37,150 bases of DNA, from assembly GCA_944320485.1 (NCBI GenBank), contig CALUHQ010000039.1, positions 1 to 37,150 of the forward strand. The letters run 5' to 3'. Positions 7,622 to 15,780 of the stretch are shown one piece after another. Below the pieces are notes generated by a model. It saw nothing but the letters and a program-made list of their open reading frames with translations. It ran no database searches and was not told the DNA's origin. The first letter of the stretch is position 1, and the number at the start of each line of letters is the position of its first letter. This stretch comes from Candidatus Methanomethylophilaceae archaeon. Lineage in GTDB: Archaea; Thermoplasmatota; Thermoplasmata; Methanomassiliicoccales; Methanomethylophilaceae. A program made the position numbers and the translations under genes.

Positions 7622-8542
7622 ATGGCTTCTGCGTACGATTTCGAAACGGCCCTTCGCGCATCCGTAGGGGTGGTTGATACATCCATCCTACAGGATGCGG
7701 AAGTGGCGGCTGTGCTGGACATCGAGCGCTCGATAGGAAGGGTCTCCGGCGGGATGCCCCTGGAGGTGCCGGGGCTGGTCTCCGCATCATGCAGGGGGAC
7801 GGTGTTCGCCCTCTCCTGCGACTCCCGCTTCCCCCGTCCCTCGTCGGTGACGATCGAGATGGTCGACTGCGATGGGACGGTGGTCGGGCACGACGTGCCG
7901 CCGGGCAGGGTCGACGAGTACAGGTCCCGCGGGGACGTGATGTGGATGTCCGAGGGCTTCGTCCTGTACCCCTCCAAGAAGTGCAGAGGGGAGGTGAGGC
8001 TGGTGATGCGCTCCAGTCCCCTGGAGACAGTCCCGGTCCCTGACGGCATGGTGACCGAGGTGTTCTACCCTTCGGTGTCCTCGGCCGAGCACGTCAACCG
8101 CGTATGCGGGTTCGGCGGGGACGGCCTGTCGACCATAATCCTGGGTGTCGACGGCCTCGAGGCGGACGGGTCAGTTCCTGTGGCCGATGTGATGGAGGTT
8201 GCCGGAGGAGGGTGCCGCCATGGTGAGCCTGCCCCTCAGGACGCCCTTTATCGACGTGATCTCGTTGGCGAAGCTCTTGAGCTCACCGAGCTTGCCCTCG
8301 CAGATGAGGATCTCCATGCACTTGTCGTGGTCCAGGTGGATGTGCACCGATGTGTTCACGAGGGGCTGGTGCTCGTGCTGGAGGTCGGTCAGCTTCTCGC
8401 CGACGGCGCTCATCGTGTGGTCGTAGACCATGACGATGGTGCCGACCATCCACTCGTCCTCGTTCTTCCACTCGTTCTCCGCCAGGGAGTCCCTGACCAG
8501 GTCGCGGATCGCCTCGGACCTGCTGACGTAGCCTTTCTTTGA
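7622..8542 (+). CDS. Hypothetical protein; 3' end runs antisense through nikR
   Basis: The ATG at 7622 lies about 25-30 bases after a TATA-like GGTTTATC, which fits a leaderless start; an in-frame GTG at 7550 is the alternative. The first ~180 residues look like a real soluble protein, with blocks such as VLDIERSIGRVSGGMPLEV, GTVFALSCDSRFPRPSS and GFVLYPSKKCRGEVRLV, and show strong GC bias at codon position three. I recognise no family. After about position 8170 the frame is exactly antisense, codon for codon, to nikR and turns into low-complexity Val/Leu/Asp sequence. The first in-frame stop is at 8542. The true end is probably near 8170-8220 after a frameshift; other frames stop at 8189 and 8222. 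Confidence 0.42.
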   Translation: MASAYDFETALRASVGVVDTSILQDAEVAAVLDIERSIGRVSGGMPLEVPGLVSASCRGTVFALSCDSRFPRPSSVTIEMVDCDGTVVGHDVPPGRVDEYRSRGDVMWMSEGFVLYPSKKCRGEVRLVMRSSPLETVPVPDGMVTEVFYPSVSSAEHVNRVCGFGGDGLSTIILGVDGLEADGSVPVADVMEVAGGGCRHGEPAPQDALYRRDLVGEALELTELALADEDLHALVVVQVDVHRCVHEGLVLVLEVGQLLADGAHRVVVDHDDGADHPLVLVLPLVLRQGVPDQVADRLGPADVAFL

Positions 8543-8611
8543 GATGGATTCGTCGAAGGCCTTGAGGAGCTCCGGCTCCAGGGAGACCCCGATGCGTGTC
8601 ACGCCGTCCAT
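8171..8611 (-). CDS. nikR: Nickel-responsive transcriptional regulator NikR
   Basis: This 146-residue protein has an N-terminal ribbon-helix-helix (RIGVSLEPELLKAFDE, then SRSEAIRDLVRD) and a C-terminal ACT-like nickel-binding domain. The four nickel ligands of E. coli NikR (His76, His87, His89, Cys95) correspond to H79, H90, H92 and C98, with identical spacing. NikR tetramers bind operators when nickel is plentiful and typically repress nickel uptake genes. The ATG at 8611 gives the standard N-terminus; the frame stays open upstream but without similarity. Hydrogenase nickel-insertion gene hypA lies 4 kb away, consistent with a nickel-dependent metabolism. Nothing shows which promoters it controls. 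Confidence 0.94.
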   Translation of the reverse strand: MDGVTRIGVSLEPELLKAFDESISKKGYVSRSEAIRDLVRDSLAENEWKNEDEWMVGTIVMVYDHTMSAVGEKLTDLQHEHQPLVNTSVHIHLDHDKCMEILICEGKLGELKSFANEITSIKGVLRGRLTMAAPSSGNLHHIGHRN

Positions 8612-8765
8612 GCCGGTTAATCTCCGAAGCCAGTAATAACACTTTACGCCCGCCCGATGCGCGGTGAGCGCGCACCCGGGCGGACGTGCATGCGTGTGCA
8701 TCCGCGTCCAGACGGGCATCCGCGCACGCGATAGGGTTAAGAGAAACGGGTCCGATACCGCCATC

Positions 8766-9560
8766 ATGTCGGCCGATATCGAGAACCTCGAACGTGCGAT
8801 CGTCTCCGCCATCAGGGCCGGAGTCGAGGACCAGGATGTGGCCGTGGCGTTCTCCGGGGGACTGGACTCCGGACTCGTGGCCGCGGTCGCAAAGGACTAC
8901 GCCAGATCCGTCACCCTTTACACATCCGGTAAGGACCAGTCATACGACGTGGTCATGGCCCAGGACATGTCCGAGAGGCTCGGTCTCCCCTGGCTCCACA
9001 TACCCATAACGAAGGACAACATCGAGGCCAGGCTCAGGGAGATGATCTCCATCACCAGGACGTCCAGCCCCCTGACGCTCTCATTCGAGCTCCCTCTGTT
9101 CTTCGTGTGCAAGACCGTCCACGAGAAGTACATCCTCGGCGGACAGGGCTCCGACGAGCTGTTCTACGGATACAACAAGTACGTCGGTCTCCCCGACGAC
9201 GAGCTGGTGAGGATGAGGAAGGCCGACCTGGGCAAGCTCATCACGTCCACCATCCCCCACGAGACCATCGTGGCGGACCACTTCGGCAAGAAGATCCTCT
9301 ACCCGTACATGGACCCCATCGTGACCATGCAGGTCAACGCCATGGACCTCAAGGACCTGAAGCCCCTGGACGCCGATTCCAGGAAGATGGTCCTCAGGAG
9401 CGTGGCCAGGAACCTCGGCTACCCGTTCATCGCGGAGAAGAGGAAGAAGGCCGCCCAGTACGGCTCCGGTACCATGGACCTGGTCAGGGAGGTCGCCAAG
9501 GACAAGGGAATGACCTACCCGGAGCTCGTCGACTCCATCTACAAGGACATCTTCGAGTGA
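8766..9560 (+). CDS. Asparagine-synthase-like ATP pyrophosphatase without glutaminase domain
   Basis: The protein has 264 residues. The N-terminus carries the PP-loop SGGLDS (residues 30-35), which binds ATP pyrophosphate in asparagine synthetase, NAD synthetase and related adenylating enzymes. Further blocks are LGGQGSDELFYGYNKYVGL, close to the Asn synthetase C-domain, and YPYMDPIV. The Ntn-type glutamine amidotransferase half of AsnB is absent and no partner is adjacent. It may therefore use free ammonia or adenylate another substrate. The ATG at 8766 follows a TATA-like GGGTTAAG; the upstream in-frame extension is arginine-rich and not credible. Archaea often carry such stand-alone proteins of unknown substrate. 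Confidence 0.8.
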   Translation: MSADIENLERAIVSAIRAGVEDQDVAVAFSGGLDSGLVAAVAKDYARSVTLYTSGKDQSYDVVMAQDMSERLGLPWLHIPITKDNIEARLREMISITRTSSPLTLSFELPLFFVCKTVHEKYILGGQGSDELFYGYNKYVGLPDDELVRMRKADLGKLITSTIPHETIVADHFGKKILYPYMDPIVTMQVNAMDLKDLKPLDADSRKMVLRSVARNLGYPFIAEKRKKAAQYGSGTMDLVREVAKDKGMTYPELVDSIYKDIFE

Positions 9561-9587
9561 GCGGAGCGGCGGTCCAGCCGCCCTCCC

Positions 9588-10466
9588 TCACAATCCCTTT
9601 TCCAATCTTCTGATGATGAGGTCCGCGTACTCCCCGGCGATGTTGATCCCGGTGACCCTCTCGAACTCCATGAAGAACGCGTTGGAGTTCACCTCGCATA
9701 CCACCGGTCCGTCCTCCCCGAAGAGGTAGTCGATGCCGCAGTAGACGAGGCCCAGGGCCCTGGCTATGCCGAGGGACTCCTCGACCAGGGCGTCGTCGAG
9801 CTCGTAAGGCGCCCCGTGCCCGCCGCCGGCTATGTTGGACTGGAAACCGTCGGAGCTCCTCAGCATCCCGCCGAGGACCCTGTCCCCAACGACCATGACC
9901 CTGAGGTCCCTGCCCATGCTGGAGGTGACGGCCTCCTGGATCAGGTGGGCGTCGCACTTGACCTCGGACATAACGCGCCCGAGCTCGCCCCTGTCGCGCG
10001 CCAGGAACACCCCGGTGCCCATGGACCCGTGGCACTCCTTCACCACCACTGGGTATCCTAGCTCCCCCTCGATCCTTTCGTAGACCTCGTCGCCGATGAC
10101 GGCGTCCGGGTCGTAGCACAGCAGTCCCGGAAGCGTCCTCGGCATGCGGAAGCCCCTGCCGGCCAGCTCGATGTACGTCATCATCTTGTCGTCGCAGGCC
10201 ATGATCGATTCGTACGAGTTGAACAGGGGTATCCCGGATATCTGCAGGCATCTGAGGGTGTACCTGTCCTTGTCCAGGAAGATGCAGAAGTCGAAGCCGT
10301 CCACCGCCGTGGCGATGCCGTCGCCGTCGACGACCGCCAGGAACCTGTCGTTGTGCCACACCTCCACGTCCACCCCGCGGAGGGCGAACTCCTCCGTCAG
10401 GCGTCCGGCCTGATGGAGCATCTGGGGCCTCCTGGTGTACGCGTTCAGTATGATCAGGCCCCTCAT
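9588..10466 (-). CDS. RimK-like ATP-grasp ligase
   Basis: The product is 292 residues from ATG 10466. It has the ATP-grasp fold of the RimK/MptN/CofF/LysX family, which join an amino acid to a carboxylate with ATP. Visible elements are an N-terminal pre-ATP-grasp domain (MRGLIILNAYTRR), the ATP-binding VVVKECHGSMGTGVF, RDLRVMVVGDRVLGG, and the magnesium-binding VCEVNSNAFF near the C-terminus. In methanogens close relatives add glutamate to coenzyme F420 or tetrahydromethanopterin, and either is possible; sequence alone does not decide. An alternative ATG at 10505 sits about 25 bases after a TATA box on this strand and would give a leaderless mRNA with 13 extra residues. It is divergent from folC. 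Confidence 0.82.
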   Translation of the reverse strand: MRGLIILNAYTRRPQMLHQAGRLTEEFALRGVDVEVWHNDRFLAVVDGDGIATAVDGFDFCIFLDKDRYTLRCLQISGIPLFNSYESIMACDDKMMTYIELAGRGFRMPRTLPGLLCYDPDAVIGDEVYERIEGELGYPVVVKECHGSMGTGVFLARDRGELGRVMSEVKCDAHLIQEAVTSSMGRDLRVMVVGDRVLGGMLRSSDGFQSNIAGGGHGAPYELDDALVEESLGIARALGLVYCGIDYLFGEDGPVVCEVNSNAFFMEFERVTGINIAGEYADLIIRRLEKGL

Positions 10467-10528
10467 GCGGGTCCCCTGCGGGCAGGTCTCGGCGTCTGCG
10501 CTCATCCGCGTCGGGAATCGGCCCGGGA

Positions 10529-10583
10529 TGTAATAACCCAGCGGTCCCAGGGAGTCCGAATCTCCCGACGAAGACCTTATATC
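10529..10583. promoter_or_regulatory. Divergent promoters of the ATP-grasp gene and folC
   Basis: On the minus strand GGTTATTACA (10529-10538) lies about 25 bases upstream of the ATG at 10505. On the plus strand CTTATATC (10576-10583) lies 33 bases before the folC TTG at 10616. Both are standard box A sequences in GC-rich surroundings. Confidence 0.5.
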
Positions 10584-10615
10584 CGTTCCGATGTTGGAGC
10601 GTCCCGGAGATTTCA

Positions 10616-11878
10616 TTGGACCCAGACGGGAACATGGCATGGCTCGAGGGCCTTGCCAGGAAGGGCATAGTGCCGGGGCTCGAGAGCACCCTGGAGCTTC
10701 TGAGACGCGTGGGGGATCCCCACGTCGGGATGCGTTTCGTGCATGTCGCAGGTACGGACGGCAAAGGCTCCGTGTGCGCGATGATCGAATCCATCCTGAA
10801 GGCGGCCGGGAAGAGGGTCGGGGCTTTCACGTCCCCGACAATCATGAGGGTCAACGAGGGCATCCGCATGGGCGGCGAGGAGATCAGCGACAGGGAGCTG
10901 ATCCAGATGATCGGAGAGGTCCGCCCCCACGTGGAGGCCATGACCGACGAGGGCATCGTCTGCACCAGGTTCGAGGTGCTGACGGTCATCGCGCTCCTCT
11001 ACTTCAGGACGGTGTCCGCCGAGATCGCCGTGGTCGAGGTCGGCATGGGCGGTAGGCTAGACAGTACCAACGTCATCTCGCCGGAGGTCACGGTCATCAA
11101 CAACATCGGCATGGAGCACGTCGAGTTCCTGGGCGACACGATCGAGAAGATCACCCTGGAGAAGGCCGGCATCATGAAGCCCGGCGTCCCGTGTATAACG
11201 ATGAATCCCGACCCGATATACGAGGTTCTCGAAACTCACGCCAGGGAGGTCGGGTGCCCCATAGTCCGCGTCCTGGACACCGACGTCGAGGTCATGTCCA
11301 GCTGGCCGGAGTGCGTCGACATGGTCTACCGCGGAGAGCTCCACACGGTGTACCTCCCCGGGAGGCACCAGGCCAGGAACGCGTCGCTCGCAATAGAGGC
11401 GGTCTCGCACCTCTCGGACAGCGAGGAGGTCGCCGGATTCGTCTCGGAGGGCCTGGAGTACGTCTCGTGGCCGTGCAGGATGCAGAAGCTCCTGGCCGAG
11501 CCGATAATCGTGGACGTCACCCACACCCTGAACGGGGCCAGGTGCCTCAGCTCAGACATAGCCGAGATCTACGGCAAGGTCGTCCTCGTGCTGGGGATGC
11601 TCGGGGACAAGGACGTCGACGGGGTGGCCGAGGAACTCTCCAAGATCGCCGCCAAGGTCTTCGTGACGTCGCCGGCCTCACCCAGGGCGGCACCGGCGGG
11701 CAGGCTGGCGGAGGCGATGTCGCGCTACGGGCCGGTGGACGGGGAGTTCGGCACGGTCGCGGAGGCGATGGACGCCGCCATGGAGGCCAGGGAGGACATG
11801 AACGTCCTCGTCACAGGCTCTTTCAGGACAGCGGAGGATGCGTTGAGATGGCTGCAGTCGAGATATGCGAGATCCTGA
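10616..11878 (+). CDS. folC: Folylpolyglutamate/dihydrofolate synthase family protein
   Basis: This 420-residue Mur-ligase-family enzyme has the P-loop GTDGKGS (residues 46-52), then TSPTIMRVNEGIRM, the metal/ATP segment VEVGMGGRLDSTNV, and NIGMEHVEFLGDTIEKITLEKAGI. LPGRHQARNASLAIEA and VDVTHTLNGARC lie in the C-terminal half. FolC adds glutamate to folates or makes dihydrofolate from dihydropteroate. In an organism using tetrahydromethanopterin the pterin substrate could differ. The TTG start at 10616 has GGAGA about six bases upstream; ATG 10634 is the alternative. The last 31 bases overlap the start of nth, so the two are translationally coupled. Confidence 0.9.
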   Translation: MDPDGNMAWLEGLARKGIVPGLESTLELLRRVGDPHVGMRFVHVAGTDGKGSVCAMIESILKAAGKRVGAFTSPTIMRVNEGIRMGGEEISDRELIQMIGEVRPHVEAMTDEGIVCTRFEVLTVIALLYFRTVSAEIAVVEVGMGGRLDSTNVISPEVTVINNIGMEHVEFLGDTIEKITLEKAGIMKPGVPCITMNPDPIYEVLETHAREVGCPIVRVLDTDVEVMSSWPECVDMVYRGELHTVYLPGRHQARNASLAIEAVSHLSDSEEVAGFVSEGLEYVSWPCRMQKLLAEPIIVDVTHTLNGARCLSSDIAEIYGKVVLVLGMLGDKDVDGVAEELSKIAAKVFVTSPASPRAAPAGRLAEAMSRYGPVDGEFGTVAEAMDAAMEAREDMNVLVTGSFRTAEDALRWLQSRYARS

Positions 11879-12516
11879 ACATAATGGCCGAGGACTACGA
11901 CGTCGGGGTGTACCCCGGCAGGAGCTCCGAGGGTCTGAACCCCGAGTGGCCCTGCGACCCGTTCCACGTCCTCATAGCCACGATACTGTCCCAGCGCACC
12001 AGGGATGACAACACCAGGAAGGCATCCGACAACCTCTTCGGGAGGTTCGATTCCGTGGATGCCATAGCCGAGGCCGACCCGGCGGAGGTGGCCACCCTCA
12101 TCCGTCCGGCGGGGTTCCCCACACAGAAGGCCAACGCCATCGTGGAGTGCTGCAAGGTCCTCAGGGACCAGTACGGCGGGAGGATCCCGGAGGAGACCGA
12201 GGAGCTGGTCAAGCTGCCCATGGTCGGCAGGAAGACCGCGGCCTGCGTCAGGTCCTACGCCATGTGCATCCCGTCAGTCTGCGTGGACACCCATGTCCAC
12301 AGGATATCCAACCTCATGGGCCTGGTCAGCACCAGGACGCCGGAGGAGACGGAGTTCGCGCTGATGGACCTGACCCCCAGGGAGAGGTGGTCCGACATCA
12401 ACAGGTACTTCGTCCGCCACGGGCAGGTCACCTGCCAGCCCAACCACCCCCACTGCGAGAGGTGCCGCGTCTCCGGTTTCTGCGCCTTCTACGCCGATAA
12501 GAACCGTTTAAAGTAA
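11848..12516 (+). CDS. nth: Endonuclease III (DNA glycosylase/AP lyase)
   Basis: The product is 222 residues. It removes oxidised pyrimidines and cuts at abasic sites. The helix-hairpin-helix LPMVGRKTA contains the catalytic Lys K129, and D147 (VDTHVHR) is the second catalytic residue. The iron-sulphur loop is complete: C196, C203, C206 and C212, spaced 6-2-5 as in Nth. The ATG at 11848 has GGAGG upstream and lies inside the end of folC. A longer open frame upstream is a shadow of folC in another frame. A methylguanine methyltransferase and an alkylbase glycosylase follow within 3 kb, making this a small DNA-repair neighbourhood. Confidence 0.95.
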   Translation: MAAVEICEILNIMAEDYDVGVYPGRSSEGLNPEWPCDPFHVLIATILSQRTRDDNTRKASDNLFGRFDSVDAIAEADPAEVATLIRPAGFPTQKANAIVECCKVLRDQYGGRIPEETEELVKLPMVGRKTAACVRSYAMCIPSVCVDTHVHRISNLMGLVSTRTPEETEFALMDLTPRERWSDINRYFVRHGQVTCQPNHPHCERCRVSGFCAFYADKNRLK

Positions 12517-12548
12517 CTGGCTTAAACCAGCCAGCGGATACCCGCGCG

Positions 12549-12929
12549 ATGCATGAAGTGTCGGTAGTGACAAGTCTCGTCGATGCGGTGATCGCCGAGC
12601 TGGAGAGGTACAACGTCGTCAAGGTGAACAGCGTCACCGTCGTCATCGGCGATCTCACGAACCTGGGCGAGGAGCAGATGAGCTTCGCGTACGAGATCGT
12701 CACCCGCGGAACCATCCTGGAGGGGTCGCAGTTCATCGTGGAGCACGAGCCCATCGAGCTCGTCTGCGACAGCTGCGGGTACGAGGGGCCGGCGACGGTC
12801 ATCACCGACCCGGACTTCGACACCCATTCCATACCCGTCCTGTCCTGTCCCGAGTGCGGGGGGCACGTGAAGGTCGTGAGGGGGATGTCCTGCACCGTCA
12901 AATGCATGGATATCGAGGAGGCTGACTGA
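12549..12929 (+). CDS. hypA: Hydrogenase/urease nickel incorporation protein HypA
   Basis: This 126-residue protein begins MHEVS; His2 is the nickel ligand of the family. The zinc domain has C73-x2-C76 (LVCDSCG) and C100-x2-C103 (LSCPECGG). HypA works with HypB to deliver nickel to [NiFe]-hydrogenase precursors. The segment between the Cys pairs (ATVITDPDFDTHSIPVL) is longer than in E. coli HypA, which is common in archaea. Its TGA overlaps the hypD ATG by one base (TGATG), so translation is coupled. hypB, hypC, hypE and hypF are not in the window. Confidence 0.95.
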   Translation: MHEVSVVTSLVDAVIAELERYNVVKVNSVTVVIGDLTNLGEEQMSFAYEIVTRGTILEGSQFIVEHEPIELVCDSCGYEGPATVITDPDFDTHSIPVLSCPECGGHVKVVRGMSCTVKCMDIEEAD

Positions 12930-14014
12930 TGTTCAAGTACAGGGACGAGGCGACAGCGAAGAAGATCCTAGAGCGCATAGGGGCCATGGACATGGACGTG
13001 CGCCTCATGCACATATGCGGGACCCACCAGGACACCATCGTCCGCTTCGGTCTCGAGGAGATGCTCAACGACGTCGGCGTGACCATCGCCCAGGGGCCCG
13101 GGTGCCCGGTGTGCGTCACCACCAGCCACGAGATCGCCGACGCCATCACCCTCGCCAGGAGCGGCGTCACCGTCACCGCCTTCGGGGACCTGATGAGGGT
13201 GCCCACCACAGTGGGTTCGCTGTTCGACGCCAAGGCCGACGGGGCCGATGTGAGGATAGTGTACTCCATAGACGACGCGGTCCAGATGGCCAGGGACCAG
13301 CCCGACAAGCCGCTGGTCTTCGTCGGGGTGGGGTTCGAGACCACCGCCCCCTCAACCGCGGTCCCGATCAACAGGGACGACTGCCCCGAGAACTTCAGCG
13401 TGTACAGCTGCCACAGGATCTGCCCGCCCATCATACAGGCGCTCTTCGACCTGGGCGAGAACAGGATCGACGGGTTCATCATGCCCGGCCACGTGGCCGT
13501 CATAACCGGGACGAGGATGTTCGAGCCGGTCTCCGAGGTACACCACGTCCCGCAGGTCGTCGCGGGGTTCGAGCCCCTGGACATCCTGATGTCCTGCTAC
13601 ATGCTCTGCAAGCAGCTCAAGGAGGGCCGCGCCGAGGTGGAGAACGAGTACACCAGGCTGGTGAGGCCCGAGGGCAACCCCGCCGCGCTCAAGCTGATGG
13701 ACGAGACCTTCGAGCCCGTGGACAGGTCGTGGAGGGGATTCCCGGTAATCCCCAAGAGCGCGCTGGCGCTCAGGCCCGCCTACCAGGACCACGACGCCAC
13801 CAAGGTCCACGAGGACATCCTCAGGAACACCCCCGAGGTCGACGTGGAGGCCAAGGGATGCAGGTGCGGAGAGGTGCTGAGGGGCATAATCAAGTCGGAG
13901 CAGTGCCCGATGTTCGGCAAGGTCTGCAAGCCCATGAACCCCATGGGGCCCTGCATGGTCTCCGCCGAGGGCAACTGCAGCATCGCGTACAGGCTCGGCC
14001 CCAAGAGGGTGTGA
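12929..14014 (+). CDS. hypD: Hydrogenase maturation protein HypD
   Basis: The product is 361 residues. HypD is a [4Fe-4S] scaffold protein that, with HypC, assembles the Fe(CN)2CO unit of [NiFe]-hydrogenases. Conserved motifs are HICGTHQDT (C30), GPGCPVC (C59 and C62), GVGFETTAPSTA, and the Cys-rich C-terminal region with CRCGEVL, CPMFGKVC and GPCMVSAEGNC. Length and motif order are normal for the family. It is coupled to hypA upstream, and an unknown gene starts two bases after its stop, forming a three-gene unit. Confidence 0.96.
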   Translation: MFKYRDEATAKKILERIGAMDMDVRLMHICGTHQDTIVRFGLEEMLNDVGVTIAQGPGCPVCVTTSHEIADAITLARSGVTVTAFGDLMRVPTTVGSLFDAKADGADVRIVYSIDDAVQMARDQPDKPLVFVGVGFETTAPSTAVPINRDDCPENFSVYSCHRICPPIIQALFDLGENRIDGFIMPGHVAVITGTRMFEPVSEVHHVPQVVAGFEPLDILMSCYMLCKQLKEGRAEVENEYTRLVRPEGNPAALKLMDETFEPVDRSWRGFPVIPKSALALRPAYQDHDATKVHEDILRNTPEVDVEAKGCRCGEVLRGIIKSEQCPMFGKVCKPMNPMGPCMVSAEGNCSIAYRLGPKRV

Positions 14015-14016
14015 CC

Positions 14017-14577
14017 ATGACAAAGATCGCCGTCGAGACCAAGCTCCTGAACAGGGTGCTGATCGTCACCAACGACTCCACCGTGTTCCTGGTGAGGAAC
14101 AGGATAGACTCAGCCTTCAACATGTTCGGCGGACGCGTGACCGAGGTAAAGAACCTCGTGAAGAGGCTGGACACCGCCGTCAAGAATGACGGCTCCAAGC
14201 TCTGCGACGTGTCTTTCGGCATAATCACCACCAGGTACGGCTTCGTCCCCGCGAACTATCAGATCGAGGACTACCCGAGGGTCATGTCCAACAAGGAGGA
14301 GTACGAGGCGGTGGACGCCGCCAACCACTTCGTGGAGAAGACCTCCTTCCTCACGAGGCCCTTCGACAAGGTCGTCATATGCGTGCCCAAGGACATGTTC
14401 GCCATGTTCCTGAGGGCCGACGCCATCGAGCACGGCAAGGTCATCGCGGTCACCAGCCCCGACTTCAGGGAGGAGTGCGAGAGCCGCGGATGGACCTGGC
14501 TGGAGAGGAAGGGCGCGAGGGTCGGCGACGCCAACGCCGACGAGATCGAGAGGATCGTCAGGGAGATGTGCGCCTAA
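14017..14577 (+). CDS. Conserved-looking unknown protein downstream of hypD
   Basis: This 186-residue soluble protein starts two bases after the hypD stop and is therefore very likely in the hypA-hypD operon. Blocks include SFGIITTRYGFVPANYQIEDYP, split around an aromatic Tyr-Gly, then DKVVICVPKDMFAMFL and VIAVTSPDFREECESRGW. The pattern faintly recalls DUF6884/YaaA-type proteins, which have a strand followed by a Tyr-Gly-Leu/Phe-Val motif, but I cannot confirm this. Co-transcription hints at a link to hydrogenase maturation or nickel use. The last 20 bases overlap the 3' end of the convergent alkD-like gene. Confidence 0.72.
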   Translation: MTKIAVETKLLNRVLIVTNDSTVFLVRNRIDSAFNMFGGRVTEVKNLVKRLDTAVKNDGSKLCDVSFGIITTRYGFVPANYQIEDYPRVMSNKEEYEAVDAANHFVEKTSFLTRPFDKVVICVPKDMFAMFLRADAIEHGKVIAVTSPDFREECESRGWTWLERKGARVGDANADEIERIVREMCA

Positions 14578-15244
14578 GGGCGCTCAGGGCGTCCTTCTCC
14601 TCCCCGGACACCCTCCGGGACTCCCTTATCTTCTGTATGGACCTGTTGTGGGTCCACGGCTCCAGCCGTCCGGACTCCAGCAAGTCCCTCACCATATCCG
14701 GGTGGTACACGTACACCACCGACACCGCCCAGGCCGCGCCCATGCGGTAGTAGTACCCTGGATGGTCGTGGGTGGCGATGTCCTCCAGCAGCAGCCGGCA
14801 GCGGGCCTCGTCCTTGAAATGGGACATCCTGGCTACCACCGAGACCCTCATGCGGTACTCCTCGCCAGAGTCTATGAGTCCGGAGAAGTAGTCCCATGCC
14901 CTTCCCATGTCGCCGGCGCGGACCTTCCACGACGAGCAGAACACGTCGCAGGTCGCCCAGTTGTCGATGTGATCCAAGAAATCCTCCGTCAGGGATATGC
15001 GCTCCTCCACGGTCACCGGGGCGGTGGCTATCACGATCCCCCTGAGGACCTCCTCCTCGAAGCACTCCGGCTCGGAGTCCAGGACCTGGCGCCAGTCGTC
15101 CCTGACGACAATGCGGGCGATCTCCCTGATGCGGGGGATGCGGACCCCGATGATCCCCTCCTTCCCGGGCGTGAGCTTCGAGTTGAACTCCGCCAGCCTC
15201 GGCTCGGCGGACTCCCTGAGCAGGTCCCTGTATGGGACGGTCAA
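14558..15244 (-). CDS. AlkD-like DNA alkylation repair protein
   Basis: The product is 228 residues of HEAT-like helical repeats. Motifs match the AlkD family of 3-methyladenine/7-methylguanine glycosylases: IGVRIPRIREIAR near residue 32, the VLRGIVIA helix, and IDNWATCDVFCSSWK near 110, the region that carries the conserved Trp and Asp of AlkD. AlkD excises bulky cationic bases without base flipping. It follows the methyltransferase gene with a four-base overlap (15241-15244), so the two form a dedicated alkylation-repair operon. Confidence 0.87.
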   Translation of the reverse strand: MTVPYRDLLRESAEPRLAEFNSKLTPGKEGIIGVRIPRIREIARIVVRDDWRQVLDSEPECFEEEVLRGIVIATAPVTVEERISLTEDFLDHIDNWATCDVFCSSWKVRAGDMGRAWDYFSGLIDSGEEYRMRVSVVARMSHFKDEARCRLLLEDIATHDHPGYYYRMGAAWAVSVVYVYHPDMVRDLLESGRLEPWTHNRSIQKIRESRRVSGEEKDALSALRRTSP

Positions 15245-15714
15245 AGGTTACCCCTCTCGAAGTCGATGAGCCTCCTCTTCAGGGAGGACCCCCCGGCGTA
15301 GTTGCCGACGCCCCCCGAGGAGGGCACCACGCGGTGGCAGGGGATGATGATCGGTATGGGGTTCTCCGCGCACGCGGTCCCGACCGCCCTGAAGGCCCTG
15401 GGGGACCCGACGTCCTCCGCCACCTGGGCGTATGTGCGCACCTCGCCGTACGGGATGCGCATGAGTGACTCCAGGACTGCGGTCCTGAACTCCGACCTCT
15501 GGTAGGAAAGCGGCAGGTCGAATGACCTCCTCTTCCCGCTGAAGTACTCGTTCAGCTGTCCGGCCGCCTCCGAGAGGATGTCGGTCTCGCGGTCCTCCAT
15601 GCAGGGGAGGTTGGAGCTGGGCAGGTAGAGCCCTGTGATCCGTCCATCTCCGTCCTCCGTGATGCTCACGGTGCCGATCAGGGTTATGCAGGAGAATATG
15701 CACGGGCCATGCAT
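15241..15714 (-). CDS. ogt: Methylated-DNA-protein-cysteine methyltransferase (Ogt/MGMT)
   Basis: The product is 157 residues. It transfers the alkyl group from O6-alkylguanine to its own Cys in a suicide reaction. The acceptor is C126 in IIIPCHRVV. The helix-turn-helix (RIPYGEVRTYAQVAEDVGS) and Arg finger region are present, and the C-terminus ends with GGSSLKRRLIDFE. The ATG at 15714 lies about 20-30 bases after the TATA box on this strand, compatible with a leaderless mRNA. It is first in an operon with the alkD-like gene. Confidence 0.94.
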   Translation of the reverse strand: MHGPCIFSCITLIGTVSITEDGDGRITGLYLPSSNLPCMEDRETDILSEAAGQLNEYFSGKRRSFDLPLSYQRSEFRTAVLESLMRIPYGEVRTYAQVAEDVGSPRAFRAVGTACAENPIPIIIPCHRVVPSSGGVGNYAGGSSLKRRLIDFERGNL

Positions 15715-15732
15715 GAATCGGCATTTCTATCC

Positions 15733-15744
15733 ATTACTATATAG
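15733..15744. promoter_or_regulatory. Shared TATA region between ogt and the DUF1848 gene
   Basis: ATTACTATATAG forms a box A readable on both strands. It is about 20-30 bases from the ogt ATG on the minus strand and about 40 bases before the DUF1848 ATG at 15781 on the plus strand. Confidence 0.45.
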
Positions 15745-15780
15745 GGGTTTCTCCGGGAAAGCGTCAAGTCCAGAAGGCGT

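Noticed and set aside
8171-8611. NikR as the regulator of the six palindromes
   Set aside because: Known NikR operators have widely spaced half-sites (GTATGA-N16-TCATAC in E. coli). The TTGG-N9-CCAA sites are compact and different, and no copy lies before nikR itself.
11191-11847. A 5' extension of nth in frame
   Set aside because: It is a shadow of folC. The Nth protein has a normal length from ATG 11848 with a ribosome binding site.
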